Source: an uncultured Collinsella sp. (GTDB taxonomy: Bacteria > Actinomycetota > Coriobacteriia > Coriobacteriales > Coriobacteriaceae). From it: 34,657 nucleotides of DNA. Numbering within the stretch: position 1 is the first letter of the stretch; each line of letters opens with the position of its first letter. Of the stretch, positions 1-7,423 are shown piece after piece. The translations under genes and the position numbers were made by a program. The stretch is from positions 1-34,657 of the forward strand of contig CAAELJ010000058.1 of NCBI GenBank assembly GCA_900756725.1. The letters run 5' to 3'. Under the pieces are notes generated by a model. The model saw only the letters and a program-made list of their open reading frames with translations. It searched no databases and was not told the DNA's origin.

Positions 1-48
1 GGCCTCACCCCGGTGGAGTTTCGGAAACGGCTATTGAAAGCGTCCTAG
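1..48 (+). CDS. IS3-family transposase, C-terminal 15 residues (partial)
   Basis: Frame 1 reads GLTPVEFRKRLLKAS and then a TAG stop at 46-48. A short tail of the form (G/Y)xTPxEFR followed by basic residues, right after the integrase core, is typical of OrfB transposases of the IS3/IS150 type. Only the tail is in the window, so the catalytic DDE residues cannot be checked. The IS-like terminal repeat about 30 bases downstream supports the call. Confidence 0.5.
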   Translation, partial: GLTPVEFRKRLLKAS

Positions 49-62
49 TGTTCGCTTCTAAT
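34..62 (+). promoter_or_regulatory. Possible outward promoter in the IS end
   Basis: TTGAAA (34-39), a 17-base spacer and TCTAAT (57-62) form a sigma70-like promoter pointing at the 5'-nucleotidase gene. It lies between the transposase stop and the presumed IS end, so the IS may drive the neighbouring gene. The match is moderate and untested. Confidence 0.35.
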
Positions 63-92
63 AAAGAAGGCCAAGATTCGGGACGCAGTTCA

Positions 93-107
93 TTTGTGGT
101 GGTTTTT
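93..107 (+). repeat. Remnant right arm of a palindromic repeat
   Basis: TTTGTGGTGGTTTTT matches the right arm of the intact palindromes at 3043-3082 and 5919-5963. No left arm or core is present; the sequence upstream is IS-like instead. It appears to be a repeat copy split by the insertion. Confidence 0.5.
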
Positions 108-129
108 GTTTAGGACTAAGGAGACTGCC

Positions 130-2148
130 ATGAAAAGATTCGTCCCCCGCCTTGCGTTAACCGCCGCGCTGCTTGCCGGCGTGCTCACTGGCGCACCCAG
201 CCTCGCTTTCGCGGGGAACCTGCCCGCCGCTATTGACGGCTCCGTGGCCGTCATGCACACCAATGATATCCACGGCAGCTACAAGTACAGCTACAACGCA
301 AGCAAGGGCACCGGCACTGTCGGCTTTGACGGACTGGCGGTTCTCTATAGCGCCCAAAGCAGCGTCCCCGATCTTCTGCTCGATGCGGGCGATACCTTCC
401 ACGGGCAGTCCTTCGCCACTATGAGCGAGGGCAAAAGCATCGCCGAGCTCATGAATACCTTCTACGCAAACGGCTACGACGCGACCACACCGGGCAACCA
501 TGACTGGAGCTACGGCGCGGACAAGCTTCGCACGATGGCCGGCAATGGTGCCACCAGCACGCCTTTCGCCATGCTTTGCGCGAATGCAACGTCTTCGAAC
601 GGCGCATGGAGCTCGAGCATCACCAAGACGCTCAACCGCATTTGGAAGGACGACGAGGACAGCTCCACGTTTAACTATAAGATTAAGGTCGGCGTCGTCG
701 GAGCCATGGATGAGTCGCTGGGCTCCTCGCTGCGCGCGGACCTGGTCGAGGGCACGTCGTTCTCGGGTGCGGCGGACGCCATCAATGCCGAGGCCAAGCG
801 ACTGCGCGAGGATGAGGGCTGCAACGTTGTCGTTTGTATCGCGCATACGCTCAACGCCAAGGCCTTTGCCGCACAGCTCGACGGCGTCGATGCCCTGGTC
901 GCAGGCCACGAGCACATCAACTTAAACGAGAACGTAACGGGGGCCGATGGCAAGCCGGTCCGCGTCGTCGAGGCGGGCAGCGCCTTTGCCGAGGTTGGTC
1001 TGCTTTCCATCCCCTATGAGTACGACACCAAGGGTACCGAAACCACCAACGACGACATAGTGACGGTCTCCGCAGGCGGCAGCGCCGAGACGCTCTACGC
1101 CGCCAAGGACGTCGACGACCTTTTGGCAGACCCCAACAACCAGAACATCCTTGATGAGGTCCGCAACAACAAAATCAAGCCACTCGACGACGCCTTTGAA
1201 ATCGAATCGAACAAGGTACTCGGCACATCCACCGCCAACTATTTCTATGGCGAGGACGCGGCGGGCACACATGGCTGGGAGATGGTGCGCACCACCGATT
1301 TCCGCCCCAGCAAGGAGGGCGACACTACTAAAGCCCAGACCATCGGACATGTGATCTGCGGTTCCTATCTTAATTTGACGGGCGCGGACCTTGCCATCGA
1401 AAACGCGGGCGGCATCCGCGGCGGCATCGCGGCGGGAGACGTAACCGCCGGCAACGTCATCGCCATCTCGCCCTACGGCAACACCTTGGAGACCTGGACC
1501 ATGACCGGCGCGGACTTCCTCGCAGCGCTTGAGCACTCGTTGGAAATTAGCGACAAATGCAATGACAGCTACGAACTTCAGCAAGCCTACGTCGCAGCCG
1601 GCCACACCGAGCAGGAAGCCCAGGACATGTACAAGTGGCCCGACGACTCCGGCAGCGTTCTTTCCTTTGGCGGCATCAACGTAACAATCGACTGGACGCA
1701 GTCTGAAGGCAAGCGCATCGTGAGTGCCACGCTCACCAAAGACGGCAGCACGCTCGACCCCGCCAAGACCTATACCGTCGCCACCAACAACTACATTATC
1801 ACCAACACGACCGACTTCCCCACCTTCGCAAACGCCACCAAGCACACCGAGTGGGGCACCTGCGAGTCAGCGCTGAGGGCACTGATTGGGCAGGACAACT
1901 GGGAGCACAAGGTGGCCTCGCTCGCGGGCACCATCAGCTTTAGCTCTGCTGAGAACCCCGCACCCCATCCGACCCCAACGCCTGTGCCCTCGCCTAAGAC
2001 GGACACGACGACCACGAAGGTCATCACCAAAACGACGACCGGCAAGCTTGCCGCAACGGGAGACCGCACGCTGACCGTGGTCGGCGCATGCCTCATCGGC
2101 GGCATCATCGTCATCATGCTCGGCATTATCTGGAAGCGCCGCCGCTAA
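130..2148 (+). CDS. Secreted, cell-wall-anchored 5'-nucleotidase / cyclic-nucleotide phosphodiesterase (UshA/YfkN family)
   Basis: Predicted 672-residue extracellular enzyme that removes phosphate from nucleotides, probably for nucleoside scavenging. The start at 130 is chosen because AAGGAG sits just upstream and MKRFVPRLALTAALLAG begins a clear signal peptide ending near AFAG (about residue 29); an in-frame ATG at 94 has no ribosome site. The metallophosphatase domain shows DIH (46-48), D85-AGD, G122-NHD, H239 and GHEH (H260/H262). The 5'-nucleotidase C-terminal domain follows with NAGGIRGG and the SPYGNTL stretch. A Pro/Thr-rich linker leads to LAATG (about 640-644), a hydrophobic helix and KRRR, a sortase anchor with Ala in place of the usual Pro. 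Strictly secreted relatives lack this anchor. Substrate range cannot be read from sequence. Confidence 0.9.
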   Translation: MKRFVPRLALTAALLAGVLTGAPSLAFAGNLPAAIDGSVAVMHTNDIHGSYKYSYNASKGTGTVGFDGLAVLYSAQSSVPDLLLDAGDTFHGQSFATMSEGKSIAELMNTFYANGYDATTPGNHDWSYGADKLRTMAGNGATSTPFAMLCANATSSNGAWSSSITKTLNRIWKDDEDSSTFNYKIKVGVVGAMDESLGSSLRADLVEGTSFSGAADAINAEAKRLREDEGCNVVVCIAHTLNAKAFAAQLDGVDALVAGHEHINLNENVTGADGKPVRVVEAGSAFAEVGLLSIPYEYDTKGTETTNDDIVTVSAGGSAETLYAAKDVDDLLADPNNQNILDEVRNNKIKPLDDAFEIESNKVLGTSTANYFYGEDAAGTHGWEMVRTTDFRPSKEGDTTKAQTIGHVICGSYLNLTGADLAIENAGGIRGGIAAGDVTAGNVIAISPYGNTLETWTMTGADFLAALEHSLEISDKCNDSYELQQAYVAAGHTEQEAQDMYKWPDDSGSVLSFGGINVTIDWTQSEGKRIVSATLTKDGSTLDPAKTYTVATNNYIITNTTDFPTFANATKHTEWGTCESALRALIGQDNWEHKVASLAGTISFSSAENPAPHPTPTPVPSPKTDTTTTKVITKTTTGKLAATGDRTLTVVGACLIGGIIVIMLGIIWKRRR

Positions 2149-2200
2149 GCTACACCGCCGGGCCTTGCAGCCCCGCCGTGCAGACCTTATATCAAGCACA

Positions 2201-2236
2201 GAAGCCTGTCCGAATTTGATCGGACGGGCTTCTTGG
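2201..2236 (+). terminator. Intrinsic terminator after the 5'-nucleotidase
   Basis: GAAGCCTGTCCG and CGGACGGGCTTC pair over 12 positions (one G-T) around an 8-base loop and are followed by TT. It separates the nucleotidase gene from mscS. Confidence 0.75.
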
Positions 2237-2276
2237 TGGGTATCATGGTTGAACGATCATGAGGAGGTTTCCCTAC

Positions 2277-3044
2277 ATGGAATTGATTGAGCCAATTCTT
2301 CATTTCTTCGCACAACGATGGGTCCACAACATCATCTGGGCAGGTATCTTGGCCATCGGCACCGCCGTTGCCGCCAAGGTCGCGTCCAAGACCCTGCACC
2401 ACCTGCTTAGCCGCGACGATAACCCACTCCCTTCATCGAGCATCTTCATCAACATCGCGCGCGCCATCATCTGGATGATTGGCGGCAGCTTTATCCTCGA
2501 CAACTGCTTTGGCATTAACGCAAACGCCCTCGTCGCCGCTCTTGGTGTCGGCGGCATCGCCATCTCGCTCGGCTTTCAGGACACGCTGTCAAACCTTATC
2601 GGTGGCATGCAGGTGACCTTTATGGGCATCATCAAGCCCGGCGACAATATCGAGGTCGGCGGCGTGTCGGGTGTGGTCCAAGACATCACCTGGCGTCATA
2701 CGACCATTGAGGACGCCTGTGGGCAAACCATCATCGTCCCCAACTCCAACATCTCCAAGAACACGCTCGTGCATTTGATGCCCTTTGGGCGCGTTGCCGT
2801 GCCCGTCGCGGTCAAGGACACGTCCAAGTGGGCCTCGCTCGACGCACTGGCAGACGAGCTGACCAGCGCCACCAAGACCGCCGTGCTTCCCATCTCGGGC
2901 TTTGACAAGGAGCCGTATGTGCTCTTTAGCGAGATCGGCGACTTTGGCATCAAGGGCAAGATCATCTTTATCGTCAGCGATGACAGCACCACCTTTACGG
3001 CAGCCGACGCCTGCATCCGCGCCATCGTCCCCATCATCGCCTAA
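2277..3044 (+). CDS. mscS: Small-conductance mechanosensitive channel (MscS family)
   Basis: 255-residue membrane channel expected to open under membrane tension and release solutes on osmotic downshock. The start at 2277 fits the GAGGAGG ribosome site (2261-2267); an ATG at 2259 would overlap that site. The N-terminus has a hydrophobic segment around residues 15-35, then a second around the IIWMIGGSFIL stretch, then a Gly/Ala-rich pore helix around GVGGIAISLGFQDTLSNLIGG, the MscS TM3 signature. The beta domain follows with PGDNIEVGGVSGVV and later PNSNISKNTL. The length is near that of E. coli MscS, and a compact C-terminal alpha/beta part is present. The stop codon overlaps the first bases of a palindromic repeat that may act as the transcript end. 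Confidence 0.9.
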   Translation: MELIEPILHFFAQRWVHNIIWAGILAIGTAVAAKVASKTLHHLLSRDDNPLPSSSIFINIARAIIWMIGGSFILDNCFGINANALVAALGVGGIAISLGFQDTLSNLIGGMQVTFMGIIKPGDNIEVGGVSGVVQDITWRHTTIEDACGQTIIVPNSNISKNTLVHLMPFGRVAVPVAVKDTSKWASLDALADELTSATKTAVLPISGFDKEPYVLFSEIGDFGIKGKIIFIVSDDSTTFTAADACIRAIVPIIA

Positions 3045-3082
3045 AACCACCACAAAGGGGACAGGCACCTTTGTGGTGGTTT
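3043..3082. repeat. Palindromic repeat with GGGGACAGGCACC core, copy 1
   Basis: Arms AAACCACCACAAAGG (3044-3058) and CCTTTGTGGTGGTTT (3068-3082) are perfectly complementary around a 9-base loop. The element starts inside the TAA stop of mscS. It could act as a rho-independent terminator on either strand, since both arms end in A or T runs. The same unit in inverted orientation is at 5919-5963. Confidence 0.8.
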
Positions 3083-3138
3083 CGCATCGTGGTACCATGG
3101 TTCATATCGTTGTTTAAACGACTAAGGGAGTAGACACC

Positions 3139-5055
3139 ATGGAAGAGGCCTATCGTCAAGCACGCAAGCGCGGCGAGCAGGGACGCCGTCGCGCCATCAG
3201 CCAAAGCGAGCACCCGTACCTTACGGACCTCGACAGCCTCGTTGCCCAGCTCCCCTTGGGTCAGCGAGAGAGCGTCGGCCTGAGGGACATTCCGCTCGAA
3301 ATGGTCGTCGGCACGGTTACCAAGGGCCGTCAGTCTGCCTTTTCGTGCAACTTTATGCCCCTGTTGCCGTTTAGCACCGAGTTCGCCCGCAAGTGGTCCA
3401 ACCTCTACGACATCCAGGTGACCGAGGGCTATCGCGACCCCATCATCGTCACCGAGTTCATGCATCGGTTCTACGTCCAGGAGGGCAACAAGCGCGTCAG
3501 CGTCCTCAAATTCCTGGACGCCCCGACGGTTTCGGCCAAGGTCACCCGTCTCTACCCCGGCAAATGGGATTCCGTCGAAAGTCGCCTGTACGGCGAGTTC
3601 TGCGCGTTTTGGCGCGTCTGCCCCCTATACGAGATCGAGTTCTCGCGTGAGGGAAGCTACGAAACGCTCGCCAAGATGCTCGGTCAGAACCTTATCGAAA
3701 AATGGCCGCAGAAAAAAGTCGACTACCTGCGCCACACCTTCCTACTCTTTAAGCGTGCCTACCTTCGCGCGGGCGGCGACCACCTGGACATTACGCCCGC
3801 CGACGCAATGCTCGTATACCTCAATGTGTACAACCATGACCGACTGCTGGATACGCCGACGGACATCGTCGTAAACCGCCTGTGCAAGATCTGGCGCGAG
3901 CTGGTCATCGCCGGCAAAAATGACGAGGACAAGGTCGATCTTGTCGAGGCACCGAGCGTCGATGAGGAGGAGTCACCCTCCAAGTCCACCTCCGGCGTGC
4001 TCAACTTCTTTATGGGCAAGACCGTTTATTCGGCGGCCAACCCTCTGCGCATCGCCTTTATCCAGGAATTCCCCTGTGCATCGTCGAGCTGGGACAGCCT
4101 GCACGACCAAGGTCGTCAGTATCTCGACGAGCACTTTGGCGGCATCGTGCGCACCGAGGCGTTCGAGGACTGTCACGATCCGGACGTGTTCTACGCCGCC
4201 GTGGAGACCGCCGTCAAGCACGGGGCGAACGTCATCTTCTCGACTTCACACCGCCTGATGGAATATACGCTCAGGGCCGCCGTCGAGTACCCCCAGGTGC
4301 GATTCCTCAACTGCTCTATCGGCCTTCCCCACCAAAGCGTCCGTTCGTACTTTGGCAAGATGTACGAGGCCAAGTTCCTCCTGGGCGCCCTTGCCGCCAG
4401 CATGGCGGACAACCATCGCATTGGCTACCACGCGTCGGTCTTCGCCTCGGGCGCACTCAGCGAGATCAACGCCTTTGCCATCGGCGCCTCGCTGCTCGAC
4501 CCCCGCGCGCAGGTAATTCTCACCTGGGGCGATGTGCCCGCCGGCGGTCTTGCCGATGCCATGTGCCGCGAAGGCGTGAGTGTTATGACCGGCGCTGACA
4601 TGTCAAAGTCGCTGGAGGACCCCACGGCCTACGGGCTCCACCGTCTGGTCGATGGCAAGGTCGTCGGCATCGCCATGCCGGTATGGAACTGGGGCCGATA
4701 CTACGAGCTTATCGTGCGCAGCTTGCTGCACGGCACTTGGGACGAGACCAGCGACGACAGCCAGGTTCGCGCCGTCAACTACTGGTATGGCATGAGCTCG
4801 GGCGTCATCGATATTCGCTACGCTCCGGGTCTGCCCTATCAGACGCGCAAGCTCGTTCAGCTGCTCCGCAATGGCATCGTCGAGGGTTCCATCAATCCAT
4901 TTGGCGGCGAACTCCACAGCCAGAACGGCGTGGTGCAGATCGAGGGCTTTCCCCCGCTGCCGAGCACGCAAATCGTCGAGATGGACTGGCTGGCCGACAA
5001 CGTGGTAGGCGCCATTCCGCAGCCCAACGATGAGCCGAAAGTTCGCGCCCTATGA
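3139..5055 (+). CDS. Cytosolic fusion of a ParB-like N-terminal domain and a BMP/PnrA-type ligand-binding domain
   Basis: 638 residues, no signal peptide and no lipobox, so unlike normal BMP lipoproteins it should stay in the cytoplasm. Residues about 45-130 resemble the ParB/sulfiredoxin-like fold: RDPIIVTEF, then VQEGNKRVSVLKFL (113-126), which corresponds to the ParB motif G-x-x-R-x-x-A. Residues about 165-290 are helical. From about 302 (PLRIAFIQEF) to 610 lies a BMP domain of the type that binds nucleosides in PnrA/Med, with the typical KMYEAKFLLGALAA and IGYHASVF segments. The next gene overlaps by 4 bases (ATGA), implying coupled translation with a metallophosphoesterase. I recall similarly built proteins in clostridia, annotated only as BMP substrate-binding proteins; I know of no assigned function. 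A ligand-sensing regulator is one inference. Confidence 0.75.
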   Translation: MEEAYRQARKRGEQGRRRAISQSEHPYLTDLDSLVAQLPLGQRESVGLRDIPLEMVVGTVTKGRQSAFSCNFMPLLPFSTEFARKWSNLYDIQVTEGYRDPIIVTEFMHRFYVQEGNKRVSVLKFLDAPTVSAKVTRLYPGKWDSVESRLYGEFCAFWRVCPLYEIEFSREGSYETLAKMLGQNLIEKWPQKKVDYLRHTFLLFKRAYLRAGGDHLDITPADAMLVYLNVYNHDRLLDTPTDIVVNRLCKIWRELVIAGKNDEDKVDLVEAPSVDEEESPSKSTSGVLNFFMGKTVYSAANPLRIAFIQEFPCASSSWDSLHDQGRQYLDEHFGGIVRTEAFEDCHDPDVFYAAVETAVKHGANVIFSTSHRLMEYTLRAAVEYPQVRFLNCSIGLPHQSVRSYFGKMYEAKFLLGALAASMADNHRIGYHASVFASGALSEINAFAIGASLLDPRAQVILTWGDVPAGGLADAMCREGVSVMTGADMSKSLEDPTAYGLHRLVDGKVVGIAMPVWNWGRYYELIVRSLLHGTWDETSDDSQVRAVNYWYGMSSGVIDIRYAPGLPYQTRKLVQLLRNGIVEGSINPFGGELHSQNGVVQIEGFPPLPSTQIVEMDWLADNVVGAIPQPNDEPKVRAL

Positions 5056-5762
5056 AGATCCTTGCCGTAGCCGATACCGAAGAACGATGCCTTTGGGAAT
5101 GCTTTCACAAGGAACGCTTTGAGGGTGTCGACCTGATTTTGTCCGCTGGCGACCTGGACCCGGACTATCTTGAGTTTTTGGTCACGGTCATCAACAAACC
5201 GCTCATCTACGTGCGCGGCAATCACGATGACCGCTATGCACGTCATGCACCGGGCGGCTGCATCTGTGTCGAAGACACCGTGTACGTGTATCGCGGAGTC
5301 CGCATTGCGGGGCTTGGCGGCTCCATGCGCTACCGAGATGGCGCCAACATGTATACCGAGCGCGAGATGGCCAATCGCGTGCGCAAGCTGTCACGCAAAG
5401 TGAGGATGGTCGGCGGCTGCGATATCCTGCTGACCCATGCGCCCGCCGCCGGCATGGGCGACCTGGATGATCTGGCACATCGAGGATTCGAATGCTTTAA
5501 CACAGCGCTCGAGTCCTGGAATCCCGACTACATGGTGCACGGGCATGTGCATCAGAGCTACGGTCCCGATTTTCAGCGCGAGCGGCAACACGCGTGCGGG
5601 ACGACGATTATCAACGCCTGCGGCTATACGCAGTTTGAGCTAGACGAAGCGCGCTACCCCATCCGTGGCTGGCAGGCAGCCTGGCTCAATTCGCAAACCA
5701 TGCGCCGCGAGCTCAAGCGCCACGAGGCCATCGAGTCCTCTACCGCCAGAACCCCCTGGTAA
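5052..5762 (+). CDS. Metallophosphoesterase (calcineurin-like, YfcE-type)
   Basis: 236-residue predicted cytosolic dinuclear-metal phosphoesterase. Ligands appear in order: D8 in MKILAVADTE (the usual DxH histidine is replaced, here DTE), GDLD (D34), GNHDD (56-60), THAP after the LL stretch, and HGHVH (H163, H165, H167). The first metal motif being D-T-E rather than D-x-H is worth noting, as it could change metal binding. The gene starts inside the end of the ParB-like/BMP fusion gene, so the two products are probably made together, and the phosphoesterase may act on a nucleotide sensed or bound by its partner. The substrate is unknown. Confidence 0.85.
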   Translation: MKILAVADTEERCLWECFHKERFEGVDLILSAGDLDPDYLEFLVTVINKPLIYVRGNHDDRYARHAPGGCICVEDTVYVYRGVRIAGLGGSMRYRDGANMYTEREMANRVRKLSRKVRMVGGCDILLTHAPAAGMGDLDDLAHRGFECFNTALESWNPDYMVHGHVHQSYGPDFQRERQHACGTTIINACGYTQFELDEARYPIRGWQAAWLNSQTMRRELKRHEAIESSTARTPW

Positions 5763-5776
5763 CCACCTTTAAGGCT

Positions 5777-5898
5777 TGACGCTGCGCCGGCCCCAAGCAC
5801 CCCATCTCGCCCCTCAAGCCGTCGCTCGCGTACCAAAGTACGCGTCGCTCCTCTTTCGGGGCGACCTGGGGCACTTGGAACCGGCACGCTGCGATGCC
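5777..5898. repeat. Large imperfect inverted repeat
   Basis: About 120 bases fold back on themselves around position 5838. Paired stretches include GCGTAC with GTACGC, CGCCCC with GGGGCG, and CCAAGCACCCC with GGGGCACTTGG. No open reading frame of note lies inside. It follows the phosphoesterase stop and could be a degraded mobile repeat or a structured 3' region. Confidence 0.5.
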
Positions 5899-5918
5899 AT
5901 AACATTGACGCCAAAGTG

Positions 5919-5963
5919 CCAAAACCACCACAAAGGTGCCTGTCCCCTTTGTGGTGGTTTTGG
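5919..5963. repeat. Palindromic repeat with GGGGACAGGCACC core, copy 2 (inverted)
   Basis: Reverse complement of the 3043-3082 unit, with longer arms: CCAAAACCACCACAAAGG (5919-5936) pairs with CCTTTGTGGTGGTTTTGG (5946-5963). It lies between the convergent phosphoesterase and rplA genes. Confidence 0.8.
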
Positions 5964-5974
5964 CCCTAGATAGC

Positions 5975-6014
5975 AAGAAACCCGGTCCCGCGCGAGGCAG
6001 AACCGGGTTTCTTT
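5975..6014. terminator. Terminator after rplA (probably bidirectional)
   Basis: AAGAAACCCGGT (5975-5986) pairs with ACCGGGTTTCTT (6002-6013) around a 15-base loop. Read on the minus strand the stem ends in a T-rich stretch, fitting the end of the rplK-rplA transcript. Confidence 0.8.
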
Positions 6015-6049
6015 AGCAATGCTTGCTTTGCTCAGGCAGTAACTGTTAG

Positions 6050-6757
6050 TTACTCAGCCAGGAAGTCACGCTGGACAGCGGGATCGACCTTGACGCCAGG
6101 GCCCATGGTGGAAGACACGGAGATGGACTTGACGTACTTGCCCTTAGCAGAAGAGGGCTTGACGCGCAGGATCTCGGTGTACAGGGCAGCGTAGTTCTCG
6201 ACGAGCTGCTGCTCAGAGAAGGACTTCTTGCCCAGGGGCACGTGGCAGATGCCGTAACGGTCGGCGCGATACTCAACGCGGCCGGCCTTGAGCTCGGAGA
6301 CCATCTTGGCGACGTCCATGGTCACGGTGCCGAGCTTGGGGTTCGGCATGAGGCCACGGGGACCAAGGATCTTACCGATGCGGCCAACCTTGGCCATCAT
6401 GTTCGGCGTAGCGATAGCGGCGTCGAAGTTGATCTCGCCCTTCTGGATCTGGGCGACGAGCTCGTCGGAACCGATGATGTCGGCGCCGGCAGCCTCGGCC
6501 TCGCGGGCCTTCTCGCCCTCGGCGAAGACGGCAACACGAACGGTCTTGCCGGTGCCGTGGGGCAGAGAGATGGAACCACGGATGTTCTGGTCAGCCTTAC
6601 GAGTATCGATGCCCAGACGGAAGTGGGCCTCGACGGTCTCGTCGAACTTGGCGGTGTCGAGCTCCTTGATGAGCTTGGCAGCCTGAAGGGGGGTGTAGAG
6701 CGTGGCGCGGTCGATCTTCTCGGCAGCGGCGTTATAGCTCTTACCATGCTTAGCCAT
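6050..6757 (-). CDS. rplA: 50S ribosomal protein L1
   Basis: 235-residue protein of the large subunit L1 stalk, which helps move deacylated tRNA to the exit site. It begins MAKHGKSYNAAAEK, the usual L1 start, and contains the L1 signature region around IGKILGPRGLMPNPK and GTVTMD. The start at 6757 is preferred because AGGAGG lies 8 bases upstream; an ATG two codons earlier (6763) is almost on top of that site. The gene follows rplK in the same direction, as in most bacteria; rplJ/rplL are not adjacent here. L1 often represses its own operon by binding the mRNA leader; structured RNA upstream is described separately. Confidence 0.97.
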   Translation of the reverse strand: MAKHGKSYNAAAEKIDRATLYTPLQAAKLIKELDTAKFDETVEAHFRLGIDTRKADQNIRGSISLPHGTGKTVRVAVFAEGEKAREAEAAGADIIGSDELVAQIQKGEINFDAAIATPNMMAKVGRIGKILGPRGLMPNPKLGTVTMDVAKMVSELKAGRVEYRADRYGICHVPLGKKSFSEQQLVENYAALYTEILRVKPSSAKGKYVKSISVSSTMGPGVKVDPAVQRDFLAE

Positions 6758-6874
6758 GTGCATTACCTCCTGTGGTTAAACGGGCGTGAGCCCTCCCACA
6801 TCGTATCGTGTGCCCTATTGCACACATATAACGGGCGCCCCGGTCGGAGCACCCGTCATTACCTAAAGAAATCG
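6758..6874 (-). promoter_or_regulatory. Structured rplK-rplA intergenic region
   Basis: The 117 bases between rplK and rplA hold two likely RNA hairpins on the minus strand: GTGTGC/GCACAC (6808-6825) and ACGGGTGC/GCGCCCGT (about 6831-6857). A purine-rich GATGTGGGAGGG stretch lies between these hairpins and the rplA ribosome site. L1 target sites in other bacteria combine GGGAG and GATG elements in a stem with an internal loop, so this may be an autoregulatory site; I cannot fold it reliably. Confidence 0.3.
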
Positions 6875-7303
6875 CTACTCAGCGATGGTGACGCCCATGG
6901 AGCGGGCGGTACCGGCGATGATCTTCTTGGCGGCATCAATGTTGTTGGCATTGAGGTCCGGCATCTTGATCTCGGCGATCTTGGTGAGCTGCTCCTGGGA
7001 GAGCTGACCGACCTTGTCGGCCTGGGGCTTAGCGGAACCAGACTTGAGGTTCAGCTCCTTCTTGATGAGGTGAGCCGCCGGCGGGGTCTTGGTGATGAAG
7101 GAGAAGGACTTATCCTCGTAGACAGAGATCTCAACGGGGATGATGTCGCCCTTCTTGTCCTGCGTCTCGGCGTTAAAGGCCTGGCAGAACTGCATGATGT
7201 TCACGCCAGCAGCGCCCAGGGCGGGGCCGACGGGAGGAGCGGGGTTAGCTGCACCAGCAGGAATTTGGAGCTTAATGACGTTGGCAACCTTCTTCTCAGC
7301 CAT
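6875..7303 (-). CDS. rplK: 50S ribosomal protein L11
   Basis: 142-residue protein of the GTPase-associated centre, contacting elongation factors and needed for RelA-type stringent signalling. It begins MAEKKVANVIKLQIPAG, then has the conserved PAPPVGPALG segment and the C-terminal rRNA-binding domain ending GTARSMGVTI. The start at 7303 has GAAAGGA about 6 bases upstream; the ATG at 7309 directly abuts that site and is unlikely. It sits between nusG and rplA in the usual order. Confidence 0.97.
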   Translation of the reverse strand: MAEKKVANVIKLQIPAGAANPAPPVGPALGAAGVNIMQFCQAFNAETQDKKGDIIPVEISVYEDKSFSFITKTPPAAHLIKKELNLKSGSAKPQADKVGQLSQEQLTKIAEIKMPDLNANNIDAAKKIIAGTARSMGVTIAE

Positions 7304-7423
7304 GGTCATTCCTTTCGAATCACGAGTGTGAAGTACTTGCTATATCGTAAGCACGCACGTGTTAGAAGCACTCCTGAGATGAGCAGTCACAGAAGAAGCA
7401 CGCTCGCGCGAACGGACGAAAAC

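Larger units (their letters stand above)
1..92 (+). mobile_element. Right end of an IS3-family insertion sequence (partial)
   Basis: The first 48 bases read as the end of a transposase, and about 30 bases later comes CGGGACGCAGTTCA (79-92). Its reverse complement, TGAACTGCGTCCCG, looks like the TGAACTG-type terminal inverted repeats common in the IS3 family. The left end lies outside the window, so element length and target duplication cannot be seen. The sequence straight after base 92 is the arm of a palindromic repeat that occurs intact twice elsewhere here, suggesting the element inserted into a copy of that repeat. The family call is inference from a short stretch. Confidence 0.55.
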
